DNA from: Curvibacter delicatus NBRC 14919
Lineage (GTDB): Bacteria; Pseudomonadota; Gammaproteobacteria; Burkholderiales; Burkholderiaceae_C
Reading direction: 5' to 3'
Assembly (NCBI RefSeq): GCF_001592265.1
Contig: NZ_BCWP01000003.1
Location: forward strand, 103,612 to 167,611
DNA: 64,000 nt
Within the stretch, counting starts at the first letter, position 1, and every line of letters begins with the position of its first letter. Both the position numbers and the translations under genes were made by a program. Of this stretch, positions 33,942 to 42,379 are shown in pieces. Below the pieces are notes generated by a model. It saw only the letters and a list, made by a program, of their open reading frames with translations, was not told where the DNA came from and searched no databases.

Positions 33942-34168
33942 GTCTTGAGCGTGCCTTCGTCCAGCACCTTGATTTGGGCCTCCACCGCTTCGAGCTTGTC
34001 GCGGCAGTACTTCAGCAGTTCCGCGCCGCGCTGGTAGCCCGACAGCAGCTGTTCCAGCGGCATGTCGCCGGATTCGAGCCGACTGACCAGTTGCTCGAGT
34101 TCTGCGAGTGCAGCCTCGTAGCTGGCGGGCAGGCTGGATGCGGACGAGGAAGGGGTGGCCTTGGGCAT
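33926..34168 (-). CDS. xseB: Exodeoxyribonuclease VII small subunit
   Basis: 80 residues from the ATG at 34168. XseB features are clear: [25 protein letters not shown] and [21 protein letters not shown]. The ATG lacks a strong ribosome site; a TTG at 34195 gives nine more residues. TAAAAT at about 34192-34197 on the leftward strand is a possible -10 box. First gene of the operon with ispA and dxs, a common betaproteobacterial order. Confidence 0.93.
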   Translation of the reverse strand: MPKATPSSSASSLPASYEAALAELEQLVSRLESGDMPLEQLLSGYQRGAELLKYCRDKLEAVEAQIKVLDEGTLKTWTPE

Positions 34169-34305
34169 GGAAGCGAGAGGGGTGAAAACCTGCAATTTTA
34201 GGCTGCCACCTGCCCGCCCGGGTCAGCGGACCTGTAAAAGTCCTCGAAATCCGGCAACGGGCATACGGAATCAACCCTTCGGTGTGGCGTGCAGCAGCCC
34301 CGGGG

Positions 34306-34410
34306 TACAATCCCAGGTCCTCCCCCGGCCTGCCGCATCGGCAAGGCCATTTCCGTTTTTCACGCCCGAGGGCGTACCTCCCTGTGGGGAGTCTTTAGGT
34401 CAGGTCACCC
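34306..34410 (+). promoter_or_regulatory. Promoter box and structured leader of the Rieske oxygenase gene
   Basis: TACAAT at 34306-34311 is a likely -10 element. The following ~90-base leader holds three hairpins: 34327-34348 (GGCCTGCCG, CAT, CGGCAAGGCC, one bulge) followed by a T-rich tail to 34360; 34362-34375 (ACGCC, CGAG, GGCGT); and 34378-34391 (CTCCC, TGTG, GGGAG). This density of structure suggests leader-based control. No known riboswitch is recognised. Confidence 0.45.
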
Positions 34411-35532
34411 ATGTCTGATTTAAGTCTTCAACTGCAGCAGGCGCACAGCCAACTACCAGTTTCAAGCTACTTTGACGAGGCGCTGTTCCAGCGCGAGATG
34501 GCACAGATTTTTCAGCGCGGGCCCCGCTATGTGGGGCACGCCGCCAGTGTTCCCGAGGTGGGCGACTACTATGCCCTGCCGCAGGAGAACGAGGGCCGTG
34601 CCCTGGTGCGCACGCCTACCGGCGTGGAATTGATCTCCAACGTCTGCCGGCATCGCCAGGCGGTGATGCTCAAGGGCCGTGGTTCGCTCAACCACACCCA
34701 GTCGGGCAGCGCCGGCGGCAACATCGTGAGCCCCTTGCACCGCTGGACCTACTCGGCCCAGGGGCAGCTCATCGGCGCACCGCATTTTGCGCACGACCCC
34801 TGCCTGAACCTGAACAACTACAAGCTGCGCGAGTGGAATGGCCTGCTGTTCGAGGACAACGGCCGCGACATCGAGACCGACCTGGCTGGCATGGGGCCGC
34901 GCGCCGAACTCGACTTCACCGGCTTCACGCTCGACCGCGTCGAACTTCACGAGTGCAACTACAACTGGAAGACCTTCATCGAGGTCTATCTGGAGGACTA
35001 CCACGTCGGCCCCTTCCACCCTGGCCTGGGCCACTTCGTCACCTGCGACGACCTGAACTGGGAATTCAAGGACAACTACTCGGTGCAGACCGTGGGCGTG
35101 TCCAGTGCCTTCGGCCGTCCCGGCTCCAAGGTCTACCAACGCTGGCACGACGCCCTGCTGAAGTACCGCAACGGCCAACTGCCCGAGCGCGGCGCCATCT
35201 GGCTGACCTATTACCCGCACATCATGGTCGAGTGGTACCCGCACGTGCTGACTGTCTCCACGCTGCACCCCATCAGCACCACCAAGACGCTCAACATGGT
35301 GGAGTTCTACTACCCGGAAGAGATCACCGCCTTCGAGCGCGAGTTCGTCGAAGCCCAGCAGGCGGCCTACATGGAAACCTGCATCGAGGACGACGAAATC
35401 GGCGAACGCATGGACGCCGGCCGCCGTGCCCTGTTCGACCGCGGTGACAACGAAGTCGGCCCCTACCAGAGCCCGATGGAAGACGGCATGCAGCACTTCC
35501 ACGAGTGGTACCGGCGGCAGATGGGGATGTGA
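34411..35532 (+). CDS. Rieske ring-hydroxylating oxygenase alpha-subunit-like protein with Cys-to-Ser cluster change
   Basis: 373 residues. The Rieske domain covers about 40-140: the first ligand pair is present as CRH (Cys79, His81), but the second pair reads SPLH (Ser107, His110) where CxxH is expected; codon AGC at 34729-34731. The catalytic domain has the mononuclear iron motif EVYLEDYHVGPFHPG (His198, His203) and the bridging acidic region. The downstream gene is a flavin reductase, a possible electron donor. Whether a serine-ligated cluster can form is doubtful, so the protein may be inactive or altered unless the change is an error. Confidence 0.85.
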   Translation: MSDLSLQLQQAHSQLPVSSYFDEALFQREMAQIFQRGPRYVGHAASVPEVGDYYALPQENEGRALVRTPTGVELISNVCRHRQAVMLKGRGSLNHTQSGSAGGNIVSPLHRWTYSAQGQLIGAPHFAHDPCLNLNNYKLREWNGLLFEDNGRDIETDLAGMGPRAELDFTGFTLDRVELHECNYNWKTFIEVYLEDYHVGPFHPGLGHFVTCDDLNWEFKDNYSVQTVGVSSAFGRPGSKVYQRWHDALLKYRNGQLPERGAIWLTYYPHIMVEWYPHVLTVSTLHPISTTKTLNMVEFYYPEEITAFEREFVEAQQAAYMETCIEDDEIGERMDAGRRALFDRGDNEVGPYQSPMEDGMQHFHEWYRRQMGM

Positions 35533-35555
35533 GTCCGTCCACGCGGGCATCCGGC

Positions 35556-36101
35556 ATGCATGTGCTCGCCCTGTGCGGCAGCCTGCGGCAACAGTCGAGA
35601 AGCCTGGCCCTGTTGCAGGCCATGCGCACCCTGGCCCCGGGCAGGCTGGACTTCACCCTCTTCACCGGCCTGGGTGAGTTGCCGCTGTTCAACCCTGATC
35701 TCGAGCCCTGCGCCCCCAGCCCCGTGCAAGCCCTGTGGAGCGCGGTCACCCAGGCGGATGCACTGGTCATCGCCAGCCCGGAATACGCCCACGGTGTCAC
35801 CGGCACGATCAAGAATACGCTCGACTGGCTGGTCGGCCTCGTCCCGTTCACCGACAAACCCGTTGCCGTGCTCAATCCGTCGCACCGCGCCCAGCACGCC
35901 GACGACGCCCTGCGCGAGATCCTGCGCACGATGAACGCACAGCTCATCCCCGAGGCCTGCCTGCGCATCCCGGTCACGGCCTGCGAGCTGAATGCCGAAG
36001 CCCTGGCCAGCGACCCGGCCCTGTCACCCCTGATCCGCTCGGCGCTGGCAGCGCTCGAATCATTTCACGCCAACAGCCTGCCCCGTCAAGGTGAATCCTA
36101 A
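35556..36101 (+). CDS. NADPH-dependent FMN reductase-like flavoprotein
   Basis: 181 residues from the ATG at 35556. A GTG at 35529 that overlaps the upstream stop would add nine residues and fits translational coupling. Flavodoxin-like fold: ALCGSLRQQSRSLALL is the FMN phosphate loop, and ALVIASPEYAHGVTGTIKNTLDWL matches the SPEYNxxxPxxLKNAIDW motif of the family. It likely reduces FMN or quinones with NADPH and may serve the preceding Rieske-type oxygenase. Confidence 0.88.
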   Translation: MHVLALCGSLRQQSRSLALLQAMRTLAPGRLDFTLFTGLGELPLFNPDLEPCAPSPVQALWSAVTQADALVIASPEYAHGVTGTIKNTLDWLVGLVPFTDKPVAVLNPSHRAQHADDALREILRTMNAQLIPEACLRIPVTACELNAEALASDPALSPLIRSALAALESFHANSLPRQGES

Positions 36102-36201
36102 AATGGCAGCCGTACTGACACCCTGCACGTCAGACAGCCGCCCCATGCGGCTGATCCGCCACAACACGGGTGACTCCCACCCGCCTCTTCAAGATTGAGT
36201 C

Positions 36202-37089
36202 ATGCAAGCACTCTGGATGGTCCTCGGCGCCTTTTTCTTTGCCACCATGGGCGTGGGGGTCAAGCTGGCCTCGGCCTCCTTCAACACCTTCGAGCTGGTG
36301 TTCTACCGCGGCCTCATCAGCATCGCCTTCATGGCAGCCGTGCTGCGCACTGGCGGTGTGGCGCTGCGCACGCCGGTGCCTTTCATGCACGCCTGGCGCA
36401 CGGTGGTCGGCGGTGCGGCCCTGACGGCCTGGTTCTACGCCATCGCCCACCTGCCGCTGGCCACGGCCATGACATTGAACTACATGAGCGGCATCTGGGT
36501 GGCGGCCTTCATCATCGGCGGCGCCCTGCTCTACGGCAAGGCCGAGCGCCAGGGGCCGCTGCTGGCCACCGTGCTGCTGGGTTTTGCCGGTGTGGTGCTG
36601 ACACTGCGCCCCACCATCGACCAGAACCAGCTGTTTGCCGGCCTGATCGGCCTGCTCTCGGGCATGAGTGCGGCGCTGGCCTACATGCAGGTCACGGCGT
36701 TGGGCCGCGCGGGCGAACCGGTGGGTCGCACGGTGTTTTATTTCGCCGTCGGCACCACGGCCACCGGCGCGGTGGGCACGCTGTTTGCCGGCTTCACGCC
36801 CTGGTCGCAGATCACCTGGCAGGCCGCCGTCTGGCTGATCCCCATCGGCGTGCTGGCCTCGCTCGGCCAGTGGTGCATGACGCGCGCCTACAGCCGCGGC
36901 CACACCCTGGTGGTGGCCAGCCTGCAGTACTCGGGCATCGTGTTTGCCGCGCTCTACAGCCTGCTGCTGTTCGGCGACCAGATTCCGCTTTCCGGCTGGT
37001 TGGGCATCGGCCTCATCGTCACCAGCGGCGTGGCCGCCACCTTCCTGCGTGAACGTGCCATCCCGGATACGCCGGCGGAAGAGCATTAA
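36202..37089 (+). CDS. DMT superfamily transporter (two EamA domains)
   Basis: 295 residues with ten predicted membrane helices and the duplicated EamA pattern (first half ends near ATVLLGFAGVVLTLRP, second near LIVTSGVAATFL). Family features include FFATMGVGVKLASASFNTFELVFYRG and SLQYSGIVFAALYSLLLFGD. A TAAAAT box lies at 36099-36104, about 100 bases upstream. Probable metabolite exporter; substrate unknown. Confidence 0.9.
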   Translation: MQALWMVLGAFFFATMGVGVKLASASFNTFELVFYRGLISIAFMAAVLRTGGVALRTPVPFMHAWRTVVGGAALTAWFYAIAHLPLATAMTLNYMSGIWVAAFIIGGALLYGKAERQGPLLATVLLGFAGVVLTLRPTIDQNQLFAGLIGLLSGMSAALAYMQVTALGRAGEPVGRTVFYFAVGTTATGAVGTLFAGFTPWSQITWQAAVWLIPIGVLASLGQWCMTRAYSRGHTLVVASLQYSGIVFAALYSLLLFGDQIPLSGWLGIGLIVTSGVAATFLRERAIPDTPAEEH

Positions 37090-37252
37090 GATCACCCCCG
37101 ACTCTCGCCCACTGCGTGTGGCTCGCATCCCCCCTTCCAGGGGGCGCACCCAGCGGCCCGGCAAAGCCGGTTCCGCGGGTGCCTTGGGTTGAAGCCATTT
37201 TTTCCGCCAGGCAGTCCGCGAAAGTCCCCCTGACTTTCCGCAAGGATTCTTC
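37090..37252. other. Intergenic region with repeat-like inverted sequences
   Basis: 163 bases. CCCCC-TTCCA-GGGGG near 37131-37145 and following GC-rich text resemble the unit duplicated between kdpD and kdpE (CACTGCG, CCCCTTC, CGGCC). A second hairpin GAAAGTC-CCCCT-GACTTTC at 37220-37238 sits just before the sulfurtransferase ribosome site AAGGA. No gene is seen. Confidence 0.4.
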
Positions 37253-38110
37253 ATGTACGCCACCCTGATCACTGCCGAGCAACTGCTGACCCTGCAACAA
37301 AGTAGCAAGCCTCTGATGGTGTTCGACTGCAGCTTCGAGCTGATGCAGCCCACCGAAGGCGAACAGCAGTACCTGCGCGCGCACATTGCCGGCGCGCAGC
37401 GTGCCGACCTGGACCGCCACCTCAGCGCCAAGCATCCTGCTGACGCGGTCAACGGCGGGCGTCACCCGCTGCCGACGCGCGAGGCCTTCGCTGCCTGGCT
37501 GGCCAGCCTCGGTTTCACAGCCGACATGCAGGCCGTGGTGTATGACCGCCAGGGCGCCAACTACTGCGGCCGGCTGTGGTGGATGCTCAAGTGGGTTGGC
37601 CATGAGGCAGTGGCGGTGCTCGACGGCGGCCTGCAGGCGTGGGAGGCTGCCAACGGTGCCATCGAGACCGGCACCGCCCTGCCGCGCGTGGCATCGGCCT
37701 TTCACGCCAGCACACCCAAGGCGCAACTCGCCACCACCGACACGGTGCTGCAGCAACTCGGCCGGCCGACCCAGACCTTGGTGGATGCGCGTGGCACGCC
37801 GCGCTTCCGCGGCGAGGTGGAACCGCTCGACCCGGTGGCCGGCCATATCCCCGGCGCCCTGAACCGTCCGTTCAATCTGAACCTCGGCCCCGACGGCAGG
37901 TTCAAGCCGGCCGAGGAACTGCGCGCCGAATTCACGGCCTTGCTCGCCGGACGCGACCCGGCCAGTGTGGTGCACCACTGCGGCAGCGGGGTCAGCGCCG
38001 TGCCCAATCTGCTGGCGATGGAAGTGGCCGGCCTGGGCCGTGGCGCCCTGTATGCCGGCAGCTGGAGCGAGTGGTGCAGCGACCCGGCCCGGCCGATGGC
38101 GCAAGGCTGA
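37253..38110 (+). CDS. sseA: 3-Mercaptopyruvate/thiosulfate sulfurtransferase
   Basis: 285 residues with two rhodanese domains. The N-terminal domain is inactive (AVVYDRQGANYCGRLWWMLKWVGH). The C-terminal domain has the active cysteine in VVHHCGSGVSA; the CGSGV loop is typical of mercaptopyruvate sulfurtransferases, whereas thiosulfate enzymes carry CRKGV. It transfers sulfane sulfur to a thiol acceptor or cyanide. AAGGA lies eight bases before the ATG. Confidence 0.9.
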   Translation: MYATLITAEQLLTLQQSSKPLMVFDCSFELMQPTEGEQQYLRAHIAGAQRADLDRHLSAKHPADAVNGGRHPLPTREAFAAWLASLGFTADMQAVVYDRQGANYCGRLWWMLKWVGHEAVAVLDGGLQAWEAANGAIETGTALPRVASAFHASTPKAQLATTDTVLQQLGRPTQTLVDARGTPRFRGEVEPLDPVAGHIPGALNRPFNLNLGPDGRFKPAEELRAEFTALLAGRDPASVVHHCGSGVSAVPNLLAMEVAGLGRGALYAGSWSEWCSDPARPMAQG

Positions 38111-38125
38111 GCCGGACACAACACC

Positions 38126-38548
38126 ATGCAACCACGCATCACCGTCATCACCCTCGGCGTCGACGACCTGACACGCGCACTGCGTTTCTACCGCGATGGC
38201 CTGGGTCTGCCGACCGAAGGCATCGTCGGAACCGAGTTCGAACAGGGTGCGGTGGTCTTCATCGACCTGCAAGCCGGCCTGAAACTCGCGCTCTGGCCAC
38301 GCAAGAGCCTGGCGCGGGATACCGGTCTGCCTTTGGGTACGCCCAGCCCGACCGAACTCAGCCTCGGGCACAACGTTGCCTCCGAGGCGGAAGTCGATGC
38401 CGTCATGGCGCAGGCGCAGGCGGCGGGAGCGCTCATCGTCAAGCCGGCGCAGGCCACTTTCTGGGGCGGTTATGCCGGTTACTTCCAGGACCCCGACGGC
38501 CATCTCTGGGAGGTGGTCTTCAATCCCCAGTGGCTCGCGCCGGAATGA
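38126..38548 (+). CDS. VOC/glyoxalase family protein
   Basis: 140 residues (MQPRITVITLGVDDLTRALRFYRDGLGLPTEG...), one VOC unit pair ending GYAGYFQDPDGHLWEVVFNPQW. First metal-ligand position is not a histidine in TVITLGV, so a classical metal site is doubtful. Follows the sulfurtransferase by 15 bases. Function unknown; proteins of this type include fosfomycin/bleomycin resistance-like and lyase members. Confidence 0.8.
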   Translation: MQPRITVITLGVDDLTRALRFYRDGLGLPTEGIVGTEFEQGAVVFIDLQAGLKLALWPRKSLARDTGLPLGTPSPTELSLGHNVASEAEVDAVMAQAQAAGALIVKPAQATFWGGYAGYFQDPDGHLWEVVFNPQWLAPE

Positions 38549-38606
38549 GCCCAGGTTGTGTCACCGTCCGCGCCGATGCATCACCCATTTGATTTTTGTT
38601 TTTCTG

Positions 38607-39371
38607 ATGTCCCTCATCACCATGTTCCGCACCCGTTACCGCCGCCTGCTGGGCACACTCTTCAGTGCGCTGGCTGGCTGGCTGGCGCTGCCTACCCTGG
38701 CCGCCCCGCCCGCGTTTGAAGACACGATCGCCCAGCGCACCCTGGCCTGCACGGCATGCCACGGCGCCCAAGGCCGCGCAGCACCCGATGGCTACTACCC
38801 CCGCATCGCCGGCAAGCCGGCGGGTTATCTGTACAACCAGCTGCTGCATTTCCGCGAGGGCCGCCGCAGCTACCGCCTGATGACGCACATGGTGGAACCC
38901 TTGAGCGACAGCTACCTGCGCGAAATGGCCGAACACTTTGCAACTCTGGACCTGCCCTACCCCGCCCCCAGCCCGGTCTCGGCCACGGCACAGGAACTCC
39001 AACGCGGCCGGCAACTGGCCTTGCAAGGCGATGCCACCCGCCAGGTGCCGGCCTGCGTGCAATGCCACGGCAGCGCCTTGACCGGCGTGCAACCTGGCAT
39101 TCCCGGCTTGCTGGGCCTGCCGCGCGACTACCTGAATTCGCAGATGGGCGCCTGGCGCAGCGGCCAACGTCGCGCCCATACCCCAGACTGCATGGCCAGC
39201 ATCGCCCGGCGCTTGAGCGACAGCGACGTGTCGGCGGTGAGCGGCTGGCTGGCCAGCCAGCCGCTGCCGGCCAATCCCAAACCGGCCCGGGCGCTGCCGG
39301 CGCCTTTGCCCCTGGAATGCGGCAGCGCTTATGCGCCCTCAGCCGCCGCAGCCACAGGAGGCCGGCCATGA
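38607..39371 (+). CDS. Dihaem cytochrome c (c4-like), exported
   Basis: 254 residues from the ATG at 38607; the ATG at 38622 (MFRTRYRR) is equally plausible. A signal peptide ends LALPTLAA before PPAFEDT. Two haem sites are visible, CTACHG and CVQCHG, each followed by a methionine-containing stretch. Class I cytochrome fold duplicated as in cytochrome c4, with the family phrases PRIAGKPAGYLYNQLLHFREGRR and GIPGLLGLPRDYLNSQMGAWRSGQR. Its stop overlaps the next cytochrome gene (ATGA). Confidence 0.87.
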   Translation: MSLITMFRTRYRRLLGTLFSALAGWLALPTLAAPPAFEDTIAQRTLACTACHGAQGRAAPDGYYPRIAGKPAGYLYNQLLHFREGRRSYRLMTHMVEPLSDSYLREMAEHFATLDLPYPAPSPVSATAQELQRGRQLALQGDATRQVPACVQCHGSALTGVQPGIPGLLGLPRDYLNSQMGAWRSGQRRAHTPDCMASIARRLSDSDVSAVSGWLASQPLPANPKPARALPAPLPLECGSAYAPSAAAATGGRP

Positions 39372-40699
39372 ACGCACGCAAACACCCCACCGGGCGCCAT
39401 GCCCATCAAGGCCGGCTGCTGCCCGTGCTGGCCCTGCTCCTGCTGCTCGGCAGCGTGCTCGCTTGGCTGATGTGGCCAACAGCGCCGCTGGCCGTGAAGG
39501 CTTCAGCCACCAACCCGGCAACCGACACCGCCACGGTCGAGCGTGGGCGCTACCTGGCCACGCTGGGCAACTGTCAGGTCTGCCACACCGCGCGCGGCGG
39601 CGTGCCTTACGCCGGCGGACGCGGCATCGCCACGCCGTTCGGCACCGTCTTCAGCAGCAACCTCACGCCCAGCCCCGCCGGCCTGGGCGCCTGGAGCGCG
39701 GACGACTTCTGGCGCGCGCTGCACCACGGCCAGTCGCGCGACGGGCGCTGGCTGTACCCGGCCTTCCCCTACAACAACACCACCCACATCACGCGCACCG
39801 ACAGCGACGCGCTCTACGCCTACCTGCGCAGCCTGCCGCCGGATGCGACGCCTGCCCCGGCGCACCAGCTCGACTGGCCCTACAACACCCAGGCTGCGCT
39901 CAAAGTCTGGCGCGCCCTGTATTTCGAGGAAGGTGCCGCCGCGCCAGCGGCAGCGAATGACAGCAACCTGGAGGTGCAACGCGGCGCCTACCTGGTGCGC
40001 GGTCTCGGGCACTGCAGCGCCTGCCATGCGCCGCGCAATGCGCTGGGCGCCAGCAGCAACATGCTGGACCTCGCAGGCGGCCTGATCCCGGTGCAGAACT
40101 GGTATGCGCCCTCGCTGACCAACCCGACCGAAGCTGGCGTGCAGGACTGGACGCTGGACGACATCGTGGCGCTGTTCCAGAGCGGCCGTGCCGGCAATGC
40201 CCTGGTGACTGGTCCCATGGCCGAGGTGGTGCAGCACAGCACGCAGCACTGGAGCGCCGCCGACCTGCGCGCCATGGCGCTGTACCTGAAGCAACTGCCC
40301 CGCACCGAAACACCGGTGGCCAGCACCGCGGCAGCGCCCAGCGCGCGCCTGAAGGGCGCGGGCGAACAGCTTTATGACAAGCGCTGTGCGCAATGCCACG
40401 GCGAACACGGCGAAGGCCGCCGCGGCACCGATGGCCGCCTGGCCTACCCGCCGCTGGCAGGCAACCGCGCTGTCACCCTGGCCTCACCGGCCAACCTGGT
40501 GCAGATCGTGCTGAACGGCGGCTTTGCGCCGGCCACCGCGGGCCACCCACGCCCCTTCGGCATGCCGCCCTTCGTGCTCCAGCTCAGCGACAGCGATGTG
40601 GCCACCCTGCTGACCTACATCCGCACGCAATGGGGCAACCAGGCCGCACCGGTGAGTGCGCTGGACGTGCAGCAGCTGCGCGGCACGGCGGCACGCTGA
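39368..40699 (+). CDS. Trihaem cytochrome c, dehydrogenase cytochrome-subunit type
   Basis: 443 residues with an uncleaved-type N-terminal membrane anchor (RLLPVLALLLLLGSVLAWLMW). Three haem sites: CQVCHT, CSACHA and CAQCHG. Sequence around them (GRYLATLGNCQVCHTARGGVPYAGGRGIATPFGTVFSSNLTP) matches cytochrome subunits of alcohol, gluconate and aldehyde dehydrogenases. No flavin or quinoprotein dehydrogenase gene is adjacent, so its donor is unknown; it probably passes electrons with the upstream dihaem protein to ubiquinone or a terminal oxidase. Confidence 0.9.
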   Translation: MNARKHPTGRHAHQGRLLPVLALLLLLGSVLAWLMWPTAPLAVKASATNPATDTATVERGRYLATLGNCQVCHTARGGVPYAGGRGIATPFGTVFSSNLTPSPAGLGAWSADDFWRALHHGQSRDGRWLYPAFPYNNTTHITRTDSDALYAYLRSLPPDATPAPAHQLDWPYNTQAALKVWRALYFEEGAAAPAAANDSNLEVQRGAYLVRGLGHCSACHAPRNALGASSNMLDLAGGLIPVQNWYAPSLTNPTEAGVQDWTLDDIVALFQSGRAGNALVTGPMAEVVQHSTQHWSAADLRAMALYLKQLPRTETPVASTAAAPSARLKGAGEQLYDKRCAQCHGEHGEGRRGTDGRLAYPPLAGNRAVTLASPANLVQIVLNGGFAPATAGHPRPFGMPPFVLQLSDSDVATLLTYIRTQWGNQAAPVSALDVQQLRGTAAR

Positions 40700-40747
40700 G
40701 GCCAACAGCCCCTACCGCGCTTGACGCTACGCTAGGCCGGGCTCGGC

Positions 40748-41059
40748 TCAGTGGTCGAGCCGGCCCGGCGGTTCGGGCGCGGGAGACACCTGCCGTGACG
40801 GCACATCGATCACCTCTGCGTCATCGGCACGCGCCGCGCTGCCCGGGCGATAAAACCGCGCCCACTGGGCACGGCGGATGAGCGTGAACGCCAGCGGCTG
40901 CACCGGTCGACCCGTCAGGCGCGCCCACAAGGCGCGCACCAGCCACAAGGCCCCTACCAGCACGGCCGCCACCGCCAGACTGGCCAGAAACACCAGCCCC
41001 ATCATCAGCAGGACGGCCCGCAGCAACAGCTTGAATAAACCCCGGATCACATCATCCAC
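40748..41059 (-). CDS. Small membrane protein of unknown function
   Basis: 103 residues with one long or two short hydrophobic helices (LLLRAVLLMMGLVFLASLAVAAVLVGALWLVRAL) and a charged, proline-rich C-terminal tail. No family recognised. Probably an inner-membrane protein; convergent with the cytochrome gene and 35 bases from the glycosyltransferase gene, with which it is not clearly co-transcribed. Confidence 0.6.
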   Translation of the reverse strand: MDDVIRGLFKLLLRAVLLMMGLVFLASLAVAAVLVGALWLVRALWARLTGRPVQPLAFTLIRRAQWARFYRPGSAARADDAEVIDVPSRQVSPAPEPPGRLDH

Positions 41060-41093
41060 GCCTAAACTCCTTTATGCCAGCGACAGGTGAGGC

Positions 41094-42206
41094 CTACGGC
41101 CTTGAATGCAAGACCGGGACCGACCCCGAATCGGCGCGATCGCCTGGCGCCTTGAACGGGCTGGCCCCAACCTCGCCGCCCGTTGACTGGTAGAGGGTTT
41201 CGTACGCCTGGGCGACCTGGCGCCAGGTCCGCACAAAAGAAGGCACCGAGGTCTGCCGCTCTAGTTGCTGCTCAATGGCCGCGGCCCAGGCATCGACCGG
41301 ATCGGTCAATGCCAGCACCGCGCCGGCCTCCGGCTTGACATGGGCAGCGGCACCACAGTGGTTCGACACCACCACCGGTACCTGGGCCGCCATGGCTTCG
41401 GCAATGACCATGCCATACGGTTCGGCTTTGGCCGGATGCAGCAGGACGTCAAAGCGGGCGTAGTCCGGAAGCGACCACCCCATCAGTTCATACCCCTCCT
41501 GCCAATGGGCAAACAGCGGCTGCACTTCGGCCGCCACCGGCCCCAGCACCATGAAAACCAGATGGGGCCGCCACCGGCGCAAGCGCTCGACCACGGCGAC
41601 CGCAAACTCCAGGCCCTTGCGCTGCCACTCCTTGCCGACAAAGCCGACCACACCGCCATCACCAGGCACGCTGTGTGGCAAACGATGCGTACTGCCGGCA
41701 ACACCGGGTTCGATTGCTTGCGTCAGCTTGTGGGCGAACTTCGGGTAGTAATGCGCCAGTTGCTGCCGGTTGAGCTGGGACACCGGAACGATCCATTGGG
41801 CCCTGGCCAGCTCGCGCCGTTCCATGTACAGCTGCATCACGACCCGCAGGGACAACCAGCGGGTCCAGTGCTTCTCGAACACCGTGGCAAAGGGCTGGCC
41901 GTGGTAGGTCGTGATGTGATGGCACCCCAATCGCTCATGGCTGTGGATCAACCAGCCGGGGTGCGGATGCGCCTCCAGCCAATGCGCCACCTTGTTGCCA
42001 AAGCGCCAGAGCGCTTTCCAGCGGGGACGCGCCGGCGATGTTCCCAATTCATGCACGACCATGCCGGGCGGCGGTTCGGCCTCACGTGTTTCACACAGGA
42101 CCTTGACCTCATGCCCCAGCAGGCGCATCTCGCACGCCGTTTCCCAGACATAGCGTTCCATGCCACCCACCGGGCCAAAACGACGCACCACATAAATCAG
42201 TTTCAT
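41094..42206 (-). CDS. Glycosyltransferase family 4 protein
   Basis: 370 residues from the ATG at 42206 (MKLIYVVRRFGPVGGMERYVWETACEMRLLGHEV). The GT4 nucleotide-sugar site is in HPAKAEPYGMVIAEAMAAQVPVVVSNHCG, with the conserved EX7E pattern. The N-terminal GGMERYV loop is typical of retaining GT-B transferases. Likely adds a sugar to a cell-surface glycan such as lipopolysaccharide. The predicted start lies close to an upstream GAGAT sequence but lacks a strong ribosome site. Confidence 0.87.
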   Translation of the reverse strand: MKLIYVVRRFGPVGGMERYVWETACEMRLLGHEVKVLCETREAEPPPGMVVHELGTSPARPRWKALWRFGNKVAHWLEAHPHPGWLIHSHERLGCHHITTYHGQPFATVFEKHWTRWLSLRVVMQLYMERRELARAQWIVPVSQLNRQQLAHYYPKFAHKLTQAIEPGVAGSTHRLPHSVPGDGGVVGFVGKEWQRKGLEFAVAVVERLRRWRPHLVFMVLGPVAAEVQPLFAHWQEGYELMGWSLPDYARFDVLLHPAKAEPYGMVIAEAMAAQVPVVVSNHCGAAAHVKPEAGAVLALTDPVDAWAAAIEQQLERQTSVPSFVRTWRQVAQAYETLYQSTGGEVGASPFKAPGDRADSGSVPVLHSRP

Positions 42207-42379
42207 ACGGAGATGAAACTTAATGGCAACAGGTTGACCGGATACTGACCATCCGGTAAATCTTCTGTAAAGCCGTGCAACAGAGGTTTGTGCCAAGGCA
42301 CACCACCCGGCCTGCACGGACACCCAGGCGTGGGATTGCAGGTTTCCGGCCTCTTGCGCCGGCGGGCCAGGGGATGCGC

